A stretch of 64,000 nucleotides of DNA, taken from positions 824,657-888,656 of the forward strand of contig NZ_LMPM01000001.1 of the NCBI RefSeq assembly GCF_001423845.1, given 5' to 3'. This stretch comes from Sphingomonas sp. Leaf357 (GTDB lineage Bacteria > Pseudomonadota > Alphaproteobacteria > Sphingomonadales > Sphingomonadaceae). The notes under the pieces were generated by a model that worked only from the letters and a program-made list of their open reading frames with translations, had not been told where the DNA came from and did no database searches. Below, one piece after another: positions 26,428-33,501 of this stretch (the first letter of the stretch is position 1; every line of letters starts with the position of its first letter). A program made the translations under genes and the position numbers.

Positions 26428-26495
26428 ACTTAGGGAAACTCGCAACCTCCGCTCGAAACGAACGGACTGGGATCTTCCAGAAATAGGAAATCGAT

Positions 26496-27044
26496 ATGGC
26501 TCCTGGCTTTCCGGCGCAGGTGATCGTCGACGCGCGTGCGGCGGCGAAGGCGTATGCGCGGCTTTCGGTATCGGACGAGGATGCGGTGATCGATGCGCTG
26601 GCCGCGGCGGCGCTGGCGATGGCGGAGGCGTTCCTGCGCACCGCGCTGATCGCGCGTCCGCACGTCGCCTTGCTGCCGGTATCGGCGGCCTGGGCGTTGC
26701 TGCCGGCGGCGCCGGTGTCGGCGATCGGCGCGGTGCGGGGGGTGCCGGCGGAAGGATCGGCGTTCGACCTGCCGGTGGACGGCTATGCGGTGGACGTGGA
26801 TGCGTCCGGCGATGGCTGGGTGCGAGTGATGCAGCCGGGCGCGGCGGGGCGGGTCTCGGTGGCGTTCACGGCGGGACTCGCGGCGGACTGGGCGGGGATC
26901 CCCGCGCCGGTCGCGCAGGGCATCGTGCGGCTGATCGGGCATCTGCAGACGGAGCGGGATGGGTCCGCGACGCCGGTTCCGGCGGCGGTGACGGCGCTGT
27001 GGCGGCCGTTCCGCAGGCTCGCGCTGATGGAGCGGGTGCGATGA
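26496..27044 (+). CDS. GTA head-tail connector (g6, gp6-like)
   Basis: A 182-residue protein. Helical N-terminus with DEDAVIDALAAAALAMAEAFLRTALI, then a beta-rich insert (FDLPVDGYAVDVDASGDGWVRV) and C-terminal helix GIVRLIGHLQTERDG. This is the gp6-like adaptor fold that seats under the portal. ATG 26,496 follows AGGAA. Stop overlaps the next start by ATGA. Confidence 0.85.
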   Translation: MAPGFPAQVIVDARAAAKAYARLSVSDEDAVIDALAAAALAMAEAFLRTALIARPHVALLPVSAAWALLPAAPVSAIGAVRGVPAEGSAFDLPVDGYAVDVDASGDGWVRVMQPGAAGRVSVAFTAGLAADWAGIPAPVAQGIVRLIGHLQTERDGSATPVPAAVTALWRPFRRLALMERVR

Positions 27045-27247
27045 CGTCGGACCGTTTCGGCGATCGGCTCCTGGCGCGGGGGCGGGCGATCGGCGCGGCG
27101 CGGGCGGATGCGGTGCGCGCGCGGGTGGTCGAGGTGATCGGGCAGGAGGTGCCGGGGGCGCGGTTCGAGATCGAGGGGTTCGAGGTGACGGTGTGGGCGC
27201 GCGGGCTGCGCCTCGTGCTGCGCTGGATCGGGAGTTTGCTTAGATGA
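27041..27247 (+). CDS. Small GTA protein in g7 position
   Basis: A 68-residue protein with an Arg/Ala helix (LLARGRAIGAARADAVRARVVEV) followed by GARFEIEGFEVTVWARGLRLVLRW. It is coupled to both neighbours by ATGA overlaps. I recognise no family. Its place between connector and DUF3168 protein corresponds to the head-closure (stopper) gene of RcGTA, but it is shorter, so the assignment is positional. Confidence 0.65.
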   Translation: MTSDRFGDRLLARGRAIGAARADAVRARVVEVIGQEVPGARFEIEGFEVTVWARGLRLVLRWIGSLLR

Positions 27248-27639
27248 GCGCGGAAGGGGTGTTGCAGGCGGCGGTGCTGGCCGCCTTGCGCGGCGATGCG
27301 GTGCTGGCGGCCGGGCTGAACGGCGTGTTCGAGGGGCCGGCGGTGAAGGCGAGCACGCCCTATGCCGAACTCGGCGACCTGCTGAGCGTCGACTGGGGCA
27401 CGAAGACCCATGCCGGGCGGGAGGTGCGCGTCGGGGTGACGCTGCGCGACGCCGCCGCGACGGCGGTGCGCGTGCGCTGGCTGGCCGAGGTGGCGGGCGC
27501 GGCGATCGAGCGGTGCCCTCGCGATCTCGACGGGTGGCGCGTGGCGAGCGTGGCGCTGGTGCGGATGCGGGTGCTGCGCGGGCCGCCGGGGCAGTGGAGC
27601 GCGGTGGTGGAATATCGGGTGCGGATGATGGCGGCGTAA
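27244..27639 (+). CDS. DUF3168 protein (g8, tail terminator)
   Basis: A 131-residue protein with MSAEGVLQAAVLAALRGD, a GVFEGPAVKASTPYAELGD segment, DWGTKTHAGREVRVGVTLRD and RVLRGPPGQWSAVVEYRVRM. These are DUF3168 features, found in tail-terminator/neck proteins that close the tail tube. Its ATG overlaps the previous stop. Confidence 0.88.
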   Translation: MSAEGVLQAAVLAALRGDAVLAAGLNGVFEGPAVKASTPYAELGDLLSVDWGTKTHAGREVRVGVTLRDAAATAVRVRWLAEVAGAAIERCPRDLDGWRVASVALVRMRVLRGPPGQWSAVVEYRVRMMAA

Positions 27640-27745
27640 TTTCTCTCCCGGCGGGAGAGGGAGGGAGCGCTTTCGATGACTGGCGTCACCCTCACCTTCC
27701 CGTTGCCTTCGGCACCGGGCCCCTTCCTCTCCCGATGGGAGAGGA
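27640..27745. repeat. Family D hairpin repeats upstream of tail tube gene
   Basis: TTCTCTCCCGGCGGGAGAGG follows the g8 stop, and CCTTCCTCTCCCGATGGGAGAGG ends 21 bases before the tail tube start. The centre has a TTGCCTTCGGCA palindrome. Confidence 0.7.
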
Positions 27746-27766
27746 GTTTCAGAAAGGAGATATTTC

Positions 27767-28174
27767 ATGAGTGCGGAGCGGGGCAGTGCCTTTTTGTTGA
27801 AGGTGGGTAACGGGGCGAACCCGGTGGTGTATGCGACGGTCGCGGGGCTGAGGACGACGCAGCTCAGCGTCAATGGCGAGATGGTGGCGATCACGTCGAA
27901 GGATTCGCTCGGCTGGCGCGAATTGCTGTCGGGGGCGGGGGTGCGATCGGTGTCGGTGAGCGGCGCGGGGGTGTTCACCGGGTCTGCCGCGGAGTTGCGG
28001 ATCAAGGGCAATGCGCTGTCGGGCGCGATCGACGATTATCGGCTGAGCTTCGAGAGCGGCGAGACGATGACGGGCAAGTTCCTGGTCACGCGGCTGGACT
28101 ATGCCGGGGATTACAATGGCGAGCGATCGTACACGGTGAGCCTGGAGAGTTCCGGGCCGGTGGTGTCGGCGTGA
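27767..28174 (+). CDS. GTA major tail protein, TP901-1 family (g9)
   Basis: A 135-residue tail tube subunit: FLLKVGNGANPVVYATVAGLR, TTQLSVNGEMVAITSKDS, WRELLSGAGVRSVSVSGAG and GETMTGKFLVTRLDYAGDYNGERSYTVSLESSG. This is the beta-barrel tube fold shared with siphophages. ATG follows AAGGAGA. Small size fits a short GTA tail tube. Confidence 0.92.
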   Translation: MSAERGSAFLLKVGNGANPVVYATVAGLRTTQLSVNGEMVAITSKDSLGWRELLSGAGVRSVSVSGAGVFTGSAAELRIKGNALSGAIDDYRLSFESGETMTGKFLVTRLDYAGDYNGERSYTVSLESSGPVVSA

Positions 28175-28201
28175 CGGCGGGTATCGAGCTCGGTGAGACT
28201 T

Positions 28202-28246
28202 CGGCCCCTCTCCCCGGCCCTCTCCCCGCAAGCGGGGCGAGGGAGC
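28202..28246. repeat. Family D hairpin upstream of g10
   Basis: CCTCTCCCCGCAAGCGGGGCGAGGG forms a hairpin ending directly before the g10 start. An in-frame GTG at 28,171 would read through it but is unlikely as the start. Confidence 0.65.
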
Positions 28247-28248
28247 AG

Positions 28249-28554
28249 ATGGCCAATCCCGTGCGGGGCGAGGCGGCGATCCGGATCCATGGCGAGATGC
28301 TGGTGTTGCGTCCCAGCTTCGCGGCGCTGGTGGCGGCGGAGCAGGAGGTCGGGCCGCTGTTCGCTCTGGTCGAGCGGGCGGCGGCCGGGCGGCTGGGGCT
28401 GGGCGAGATGGTCGCGTTGTTCTGGCATTGTCTGCGCGACGTGCCGGAGGGGTTGACGCGCGACGGATTCGGCGAGGGCGTCGCGGCCGGCGGGCTGGCC
28501 GGGGCTACGCCTGTGCTGCGCGTTCTGCTCGGTCAGATCCTGGCGGGGCGGTGA
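28249..28554 (+). CDS. GTA tail assembly chaperone-like protein (g10, Phage_TAC_11)
   Basis: A 101-residue protein from ATG 28,249: MANPVRGEAAIRIHGEM, LVLRPSFAALVAAEQEVGPL and GLGEMVALFWHCLRDVPEGL are the hallmarks of the 'gene transfer agent family protein' of GTA g10. The longer frame from GTG 28,171 includes a hairpin repeat and is rejected. The stop overlaps the next start (TGATG). It likely acts with the following gene as a chaperone for the tape measure. Confidence 0.85.
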   Translation: MANPVRGEAAIRIHGEMLVLRPSFAALVAAEQEVGPLFALVERAAAGRLGLGEMVALFWHCLRDVPEGLTRDGFGEGVAAGGLAGATPVLRVLLGQILAGR

Positions 28555-28862
28555 TGGGCCTGCGGGGGCGGGGTTTCGCGAAGACCGTCCGTGCTGAGCC
28601 TGTCGAAGCACTGCCTTTCTCTTCAGGGGTGGAGCAGAAGGGCAGTCCTTCGACAGGCTCAGGACAGGCGGGGTTTGGGGCCAGTGCGGCGCGCCTCGCC
28701 GGGTTTGCGGGGGCGTTTCTCGGGTGGTCGCCGGAGGCTTTCTGGCAGGCGACGCCGGCGGAATTGGGGGCGGTGGTCGTGGCGTTGCGGGGCGAGGGCG
28801 AACCACCGCCGCCGGATGCGGCGACGATCGCGTGGATGCGGGAGGCATATCCGGATGGATGA
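28554..28862 (+). CDS. GTA tail assembly chaperone (g10.1) carrying an inserted repeat
   Basis: A 102-residue protein. Residues ~46-102 (LAGFAGAFLGWSPEAFWQAT...) match phage tail assembly chaperones with an FGWSPEEFW-like core. Residues ~12-39 (VRAEPVEALPFSS, KGSPSTGSGQA) are a translated palindromic repeat, so the native protein was ~75 residues. The start ATG overlaps the upstream stop and the stop overlaps the tape measure start by eight bases, so the start before the repeat seems real and the repeat is carried in frame. Confidence 0.8.
   Translation: MGLRGRGFAKTVRAEPVEALPFSSGVEQKGSPSTGSGQAGFGASAARLAGFAGAFLGWSPEAFWQATPAELGAVVVALRGEGEPPPPDAATIAWMREAYPDG
28587..28668. repeat. Family C palindromic repeat inside coding sequence
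   Basis: The arms GCTGAGCCTGTCGAAG and CTTCGACAGGCTCAG are inverted. Related half-sites occur at 22,800-22,829, ~39,566-39,590 and 40,437-40,470. Here the element is in frame and lacks stops in the coding frame. Confidence 0.8.
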
Positions 28863-29427
28863 GGAAATCGAGCGGCTGGTGGTGAGCGTGCGCGCCGATA
28901 CGGCGGCGTTCGCGCGCGACGTGGGCGAGATGCGCAGCAGCCTGGAGGGGCCGCTGGAGATGGGCGTGGACCGCGCCGGACGGGCGATCGAGGCGGTGCT
29001 GCAACGGGCGGTGCGGACGGGCAAGATCGGGTTCGAGGACCTGCGGACGGTGATCCTGTCGGTGATGGCCGATATCGCCGCGGCGGCGGTGCATAACGGG
29101 CTCGACGCGATTTTCGGGCGGGGATCGGGCGGGTCGGGCGGGAGCAGCGACGGCTTGCTGTCGCTGGTGACGGGGCTGATCTCCGGCGCGCCGGGGCGGG
29201 CGACGGGCGGGCCGGTGTCGCCGGGACGGGCCTATATGGTCGGCGAGCGGGGGCCGGAACTGTTCGTGCCGACCGGGGCGGGGCGGGTCGAGGCTTCGGG
29301 TGGTGGCGCCGCGCGGGACGTTCGGGTGTCGATCTCGGTGAATGCGCGCGGGGGCGAGGCGCCGGAGGCGCTGGCGCGGTCCGGTCGGCAGGTGGCGCGG
29401 GCGGTCCGGGCGGCGTTGGCGGAGTGA
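28855..29427 (+). CDS. GTA tape measure protein (g11)
   Basis: A 190-residue protein. The N-terminal MDEEIERLVVSVRADTAAFARDV...MRSSLEGPLE is helical. A hydrophobic region (LRTVILSVMADIAAAAV) is followed by Gly/Ser linkers and ATGGPVSPGRAYMVGERGPELFVPTGAGRV, the usual C-terminal tape measure motif. In siphophages this protein sets tail length; 190 residues implies a very short tail, as in RcGTA. ATG 28,855 overlaps the previous gene. Confidence 0.88.
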   Translation: MDEEIERLVVSVRADTAAFARDVGEMRSSLEGPLEMGVDRAGRAIEAVLQRAVRTGKIGFEDLRTVILSVMADIAAAAVHNGLDAIFGRGSGGSGGSSDGLLSLVTGLISGAPGRATGGPVSPGRAYMVGERGPELFVPTGAGRVEASGGGAARDVRVSISVNARGGEAPEALARSGRQVARAVRAALAE

Positions 29428-29472
29428 ATAGGCTGGGACGCGGAGGTTGGGAGGGTTGCGCGAGGGGTGGAT

Positions 29473-29516
29473 CACACTGCCCCTCTCCCCACCCTCTCCC
29501 CCGAGGGGAAAGGGCT
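29473..29516. repeat. Family D repeat upstream of g12
   Basis: CCCCTCTCCCCACCCTCTCCC and GAGGGGAAAGGG pair imperfectly. The element supplies the AAGGG ribosome site of the next gene. Confidence 0.55.
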
Positions 29517-29523
29517 TTTAGAT

Positions 29524-31818
29524 ATGGCATTCTGGCTGGCTCGGGAGCGGACGGTGCAGGCGGAGGGCTTCGTCTCGCGGTTCGATGCGCGGTTCTGGAC
29601 GGTGAATTTTCCGCGGCCGATGATGGCGGCCGTCACGACCACCGCGGCGGATGCGCTGCGCGTGGATGCGGTGTTCTACAAACAGGACGATCTGGCCGGG
29701 CTGATCTGGGAGGCGGAGGACCGGCACGATCATCCGCTGCTGCGCTACGAGACGGCGCGGGACTTTCGCGGGTGCCGCCTGAGTTTCCGCTGGCGGTCTT
29801 CGGGGGTGCTGGCGCTGGATGCGATCAACGGGCCGGTGCTGACGATCGAGGGGCGCGACGAAGCGGGCGTGGCTCGGGCCTGGTACGTGCGGTTGTGGAA
29901 CTACGCGGTGGGCACGCCCACCGACGCGACGGTGCGGATCGATTTCGCGCGGCTCGATGGCGGGTTCCTGCTGCCGGGCGAGGCCGACCCTGTATGGGCG
30001 GGGGATGTCGACCGGATGTTCGTGTCGCTGGTGCCCGAGGGGTTCAGCGGGAGCGATGCGGCGCTGGCCGCGCCGGTCGAGGCGCAAGTGGACCTGTCCG
30101 ACATCCTCTGCACCGGGCCGGGGGCGGTGCTGGCGGTGGGCGATGTGGTGGTGCCGGAACACGGGCTGTGCATCGCCAGCGGCTATGACGACAGCTATCA
30201 CCTGACGCCGGCGCGACTGCTGCGCAACGCGCTGCACCTGGGGTATCGCGGGAGCATCGTGCATTACCTGGGGATGAGCCATTATTTCCGGCTCGAGGCG
30301 GCGTCCGGCGGGTTCTTCGTGAGCCTGGCAGGCGGCGCGCTGAACGTCGCGGCGGCGGCGTGGCAGCGCGACTTCGCGGCGCGGGCGCAGGCGCTGGGCT
30401 ACGAGATCATCTGGTCGCTGTCGTACGAACTGTTCGACGCGCATTGCTGGGGCGACTGGAAGCAGCGGGCGGCGGATGGTTCGCCGGGGCTGACCGGATG
30501 GGTGCCGCCGTCCGCCCTGCTGTCGCCGGCACACGCCGGGGCGATGGCGTATCTGCGCGCGGTGGCCGTGGCGGTGATGGGGATCGCGGTGGCGGCGGGG
30601 CTGGCCCCCAAATTCCAGATCGGCGAGCCGTGGTGGTGGGTGATGCCGGACGGGCGGCCGTGCCTGTACGACGATGCGGCGAAGGCGGCGCTGGGGGGCG
30701 ATCCGGTGGCGATCCCGAACGTGCGGGAGGCTTTGTCCGTGGCGCAGATCGCGGTGCTGGATGCGGCGGGGGCTCTGCTGTCGGATTCGACGGCGGCGCT
30801 GGCGGCGGCGGCCAAGGCGGCGGCTCCGGGGTGCGAGACGCATCTGCTCGCCTATCTGCCGACCGTGCTGGATGCGGCGGCGCCGGAGCTGAAGCGCGCC
30901 AATCTGCCGGTCGGCTGGGCGAAGCCCGCCTTCGATGTGCTGCAGCTGGAGGATTACGACTGGGTGGTGGCGGGCGACAGCGCGTCGACCGCGAAGGGGG
31001 TCAGGCTGGCCGAGGCGAAGCTGGGCTATCCGGCGAACGAGCAGCATTATTTCTCGGGCTTCGTGTTGCGGCCGGACCAGTCCGCGCAGTGGCGCGAGAT
31101 CGCGGCGGCGGCGGAGGCGGCGCGGGCGCGCGGCGTGAAGCGGAGTTTCGTCTGGGCGCTGCCGCAGGTGGTGCGCGACGGCTTCGTGCATTTCGAACTT
31201 GGAGGGGAGGATGCGGTGGAGGCGTTCGACGATGTGCTGTTTCCGCTGGCGCTGGGGCGCGAGGCGGAGGTGATGCCGGAATTCTCGACCGCGATCCTGA
31301 CCAGCGCGGGCGGGCACGAGGTGCGCAATGCGGGCTGGGCGGCGGCGCGGACGCGCTACGATGTCGGGCCGGGGATCAGATCCGAGGCGGATATCGCGGC
31401 GTTGCTGGACTTCTTTCGCGCGCGGATGGGGCCGGCGCGCGGGTTCCGCCTGCGCGATCCGTTCGATGCGTCCTCGGGCGCGGGGAGTGCGCTGGATCAG
31501 CGTCTTGGCGTGGGGGACGGAACGACCGTGCGCTTCGCCCTGGTCAAGCATTACGGGGACAGCACGCGGCGGATCACACGGCCGGTCGCGGGGAGCGTGA
31601 AGGTGGCGGTGGGGGGTGTGGCGGTTGCCGGCTTTACCGTTTTGGCGGGCGGGTTCGTCGCGCTGGATGTCGCGCCGGAGGCGGGCGTGGTCGTGACGGC
31701 GGGCTTCGCGTTCGATGTGCCGGTGCGGTTCGCGGAGGACGGGCTGGCGGTGAACCGGGCGACGTTCCTGGCGGGGGCGGCGGCCAGCGTGCCTTTGGTC
31801 GAGGTTCGGGAAGAATAG
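29524..31818 (+). CDS. DUF2460 protein with large N-terminal extension (g12 position)
   Basis: A 764-residue protein. The C-terminal ~210 residues (FPLALGREAEVMPEFSTAI..., NAGWAAARTRYDVG, FFRARMGPARGFRLRDPFD and the GDGTTVRFALVKHYGDS ending) are DUF2460, the distal-tail protein of RcGTA (there ~210 residues alone). The first ~550 residues are extra and contain HLGYRGSIVHYLGMSHYF, ALGYEIIWSLSYELFD, PKFQIGEPWWWVMPDGRPCLYDD and FDVLQLEDYDWVV, suggesting a TIM-barrel, glycoside-hydrolase-like fold (inference). ATG 29,524 follows AAGGG. It could bind or trim surface glycans at the tail tip. Confidence 0.85.
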   Translation: MAFWLARERTVQAEGFVSRFDARFWTVNFPRPMMAAVTTTAADALRVDAVFYKQDDLAGLIWEAEDRHDHPLLRYETARDFRGCRLSFRWRSSGVLALDAINGPVLTIEGRDEAGVARAWYVRLWNYAVGTPTDATVRIDFARLDGGFLLPGEADPVWAGDVDRMFVSLVPEGFSGSDAALAAPVEAQVDLSDILCTGPGAVLAVGDVVVPEHGLCIASGYDDSYHLTPARLLRNALHLGYRGSIVHYLGMSHYFRLEAASGGFFVSLAGGALNVAAAAWQRDFAARAQALGYEIIWSLSYELFDAHCWGDWKQRAADGSPGLTGWVPPSALLSPAHAGAMAYLRAVAVAVMGIAVAAGLAPKFQIGEPWWWVMPDGRPCLYDDAAKAALGGDPVAIPNVREALSVAQIAVLDAAGALLSDSTAALAAAAKAAAPGCETHLLAYLPTVLDAAAPELKRANLPVGWAKPAFDVLQLEDYDWVVAGDSASTAKGVRLAEAKLGYPANEQHYFSGFVLRPDQSAQWREIAAAAEAARARGVKRSFVWALPQVVRDGFVHFELGGEDAVEAFDDVLFPLALGREAEVMPEFSTAILTSAGGHEVRNAGWAAARTRYDVGPGIRSEADIAALLDFFRARMGPARGFRLRDPFDASSGAGSALDQRLGVGDGTTVRFALVKHYGDSTRRITRPVAGSVKVAVGGVAVAGFTVLAGGFVALDVAPEAGVVVTAGFAFDVPVRFAEDGLAVNRATFLAGAAASVPLVEVREE

Positions 31819-31822
31819 GGTT

Positions 31823-31964
31823 TTCACGCGAAGGCGCGAAGGAAGGCGCGGAGGCGCGAAGGTGTTGCGGCTTTGGGTGCGGCAGCTTTTCATCTCGCGG
31901 TTTTTGCTGCGCTGACGCGCAGGCTTTGTGCGACCTCTTCGCGCCTTCGCGCCTTCGCGTGAAC
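31823..31964. repeat. Family E inverted repeat (copy 1)
   Basis: TTCACGCGAAGGCGCGAAGG begins the element and CTTCGCGCCTTCGCGTGAA ends it. A related copy lies at 37,636-37,818. It separates g12 from g13. Confidence 0.8.
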
Positions 31965-31988
31965 TACCTTTCTTGAAGTAGAAGAAGG

Positions 31989-32030
31989 CCCTCTCCCAAC
32001 CCTCTCCCGTGAAGAACGGGAGAGGGCTTC
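31989..32030. repeat. Family D hairpin upstream of g13
   Basis: CCCTCTCCCGTGAAGAACGGGAGAGGG, a perfect 10-bp hairpin arm pair, ends 17 bases before the hub gene start. Confidence 0.7.
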
Positions 32031-32043
32031 AGGAATAATTGTC

Positions 32044-32853
32044 ATGACCTTTCTGGACGGTGCGCTGACGACGATCGCCTTGTGCTGGCGGATCGAGCGG
32101 CGGGATGGGGTGGTGATCGGGCTGACCGATCATGACCGCGATCTCGCGATCGGTGGGCTGGTGCACCGCGCCGCGCCGGGGATGACGCCGTCGGCGATCG
32201 AGCGCAGCGACGGGCTCGAGGCGGACACGATGGACGTTTCGGGAGCGCTGACCTCGGCGGCGATTACGGAGGCGGATCTGCTCGCCGGGCGCTGGGACGG
32301 GGCGCGGGTGCGGATCTTCGCGGTGGACTGGACCGGTCGCGAGGGTCGTGTCGATCTTGGCGAGGGGGTAATCGGGGCGGTCGAGACCAAAAACGGGGGC
32401 TTCTCCGCCGAACTGCGCGGGGTGAGTGCGGCGCTGGACCGGCCGGTAGGGGAGGAGACGTCGGCCGAATGTCGCGCCGAGCTGGGCGACCGGCGCTGTC
32501 GGGTGGCGATGGCGGGGCGACGGCGGTTCGCGCGGGTGCTGTCGGTGACCGAGCGGGTGGTGACGCTGGATGCGGACGAGCCGGAGGCGGGCGCGTATGC
32601 CGGGGGGCTGGCGCGGTGGTTCTCGGGAGCGAATTCGGGCCTGAGCGCGGCGATCTCGGCATCCGCCGGCGCGACGGTGACGGTGCGGGCGGAACCGGCG
32701 CTGAGCGTCGCGGCGGGCGATCTGGTCGAGCTGTCGCACGGCTGCGACAAGAGCCTGGCGACGTGTGCGGCGCGGTTCGGCAACGTCGCCAACTTTCGCG
32801 GCGAACCGTATCTGCCGGGGATCGACCTGCTGACGCGGTATCCGGGGGCATGA
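32044..32853 (+). CDS. GTA hub protein, DUF2163 (g13)
   Basis: A 269-residue DUF2163 protein. It has LTDHDRDLAIGG, GLEADTMDVSGAL, WTGREGRVDLGEGVIG and SHGCDKSLATCAARFGNVANFRGEPYLPG. Cys143, Cys152, Cys234 and Cys241 are spaced as in hub proteins reported to hold an iron-sulfur cluster in RcGTA (from memory of the cryo-EM work). It sits at the tail tip with the g14 and g15 proteins. Its stop overlaps the next start by ATGA. Confidence 0.9.
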   Translation: MTFLDGALTTIALCWRIERRDGVVIGLTDHDRDLAIGGLVHRAAPGMTPSAIERSDGLEADTMDVSGALTSAAITEADLLAGRWDGARVRIFAVDWTGREGRVDLGEGVIGAVETKNGGFSAELRGVSAALDRPVGEETSAECRAELGDRRCRVAMAGRRRFARVLSVTERVVTLDADEPEAGAYAGGLARWFSGANSGLSAAISASAGATVTVRAEPALSVAAGDLVELSHGCDKSLATCAARFGNVANFRGEPYLPGIDLLTRYPGA

Positions 32854-33251
32854 GCGGGCGCGAGAAATCCGTGGCCGCGGCGCAGGGCGCGGTGGGGGCG
32901 AAGTTCCGTCTGCACGGGCGCGATCCGGCGTTCGGGCTGGATTGTGTCGGGCTGGCGGGCCTCGCGATGCGGGCGGCGGGGTGCGCGGGCGAGATACCCG
33001 GCGGCTATGCCTTGCGCGGTGGATCGGCGGTGGATGTCGTCACGCTGATCGATGCGCGCGCGCTGGTGCGCGTGGATGTGCCGCTGCCGGGCGACCTGAT
33101 GCTGTTCGCGGCGGGGCCGGCGCAATTCCATCTCGCGATCAAGAGCGCGGGCGGGTTCGTGCATGCCGATGCGATGCTGAGACGCGTGGTCGAGCGGCCC
33201 GATCCGGCGCCGTGGCCGTTGGTGGCGGCGTGGGGGGTGGCCGAGGAATGA
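32850..33251 (+). CDS. NlpC/P60-type hub peptidase (g14)
   Basis: A 133-residue small peptidase with GLDCVGLAGLAMRA (catalytic Cys32), GDLMLFAAGPAQFHLAI (catalytic His94) and a third polar position near His105. It corresponds to RcGTA g14, thought to cut the recipient's peptidoglycan during DNA entry. Start ATG 32,850 overlaps the upstream stop. Confidence 0.9.
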   Translation: MSGREKSVAAAQGAVGAKFRLHGRDPAFGLDCVGLAGLAMRAAGCAGEIPGGYALRGGSAVDVVTLIDARALVRVDVPLPGDLMLFAAGPAQFHLAIKSAGGFVHADAMLRRVVERPDPAPWPLVAAWGVAEE

Positions 33252-33319
33252 TACTGCGACCGGGATGGCTCGCCCGTTGGCCGAACCAGCTGTCCTCTAT
33301 CCCAATGTAACGATCGTGC

Positions 33320-33421
33320 TTCCCCGGCATAGGCCGGGGCCCAGTCGCGGAGGTCGATGTTACGTCGCGCAGCGCCCGGTCACTCCTGTGTTCCAACTGG
33401 GCCCCGGCCTTCGCCGGGGAT
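33320..33421. repeat. Family B long palindromic repeat (copy 2)
   Basis: TCCCCGGCATAGGCCGGGG and CCCCGGCCTTCGCCGGGGA arms. The interior matches that of 24,771-24,870 base for base over long stretches. It fills the gap before g15. Confidence 0.8.
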
Positions 33422-33501
33422 GCGCTGGGTGGACGTGTCGCGGGAGATAATTGCCGGACGGTCGGACCGAAAATAATCAGGCAATATAGAGGGGGAGCAG
33501 C

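Noticed and set aside
28171..28248. GTG start for g10 overlapping the tail tube gene
   Set aside because: The extension would translate a family D hairpin; the family N-terminus matches ATG 28,249.
29518..31893. 791-residue minus-strand frame in the GTA region
   Set aside because: Arg/Gln/Pro-rich shadow of the DUF2460 gene caused by high GC in third positions.
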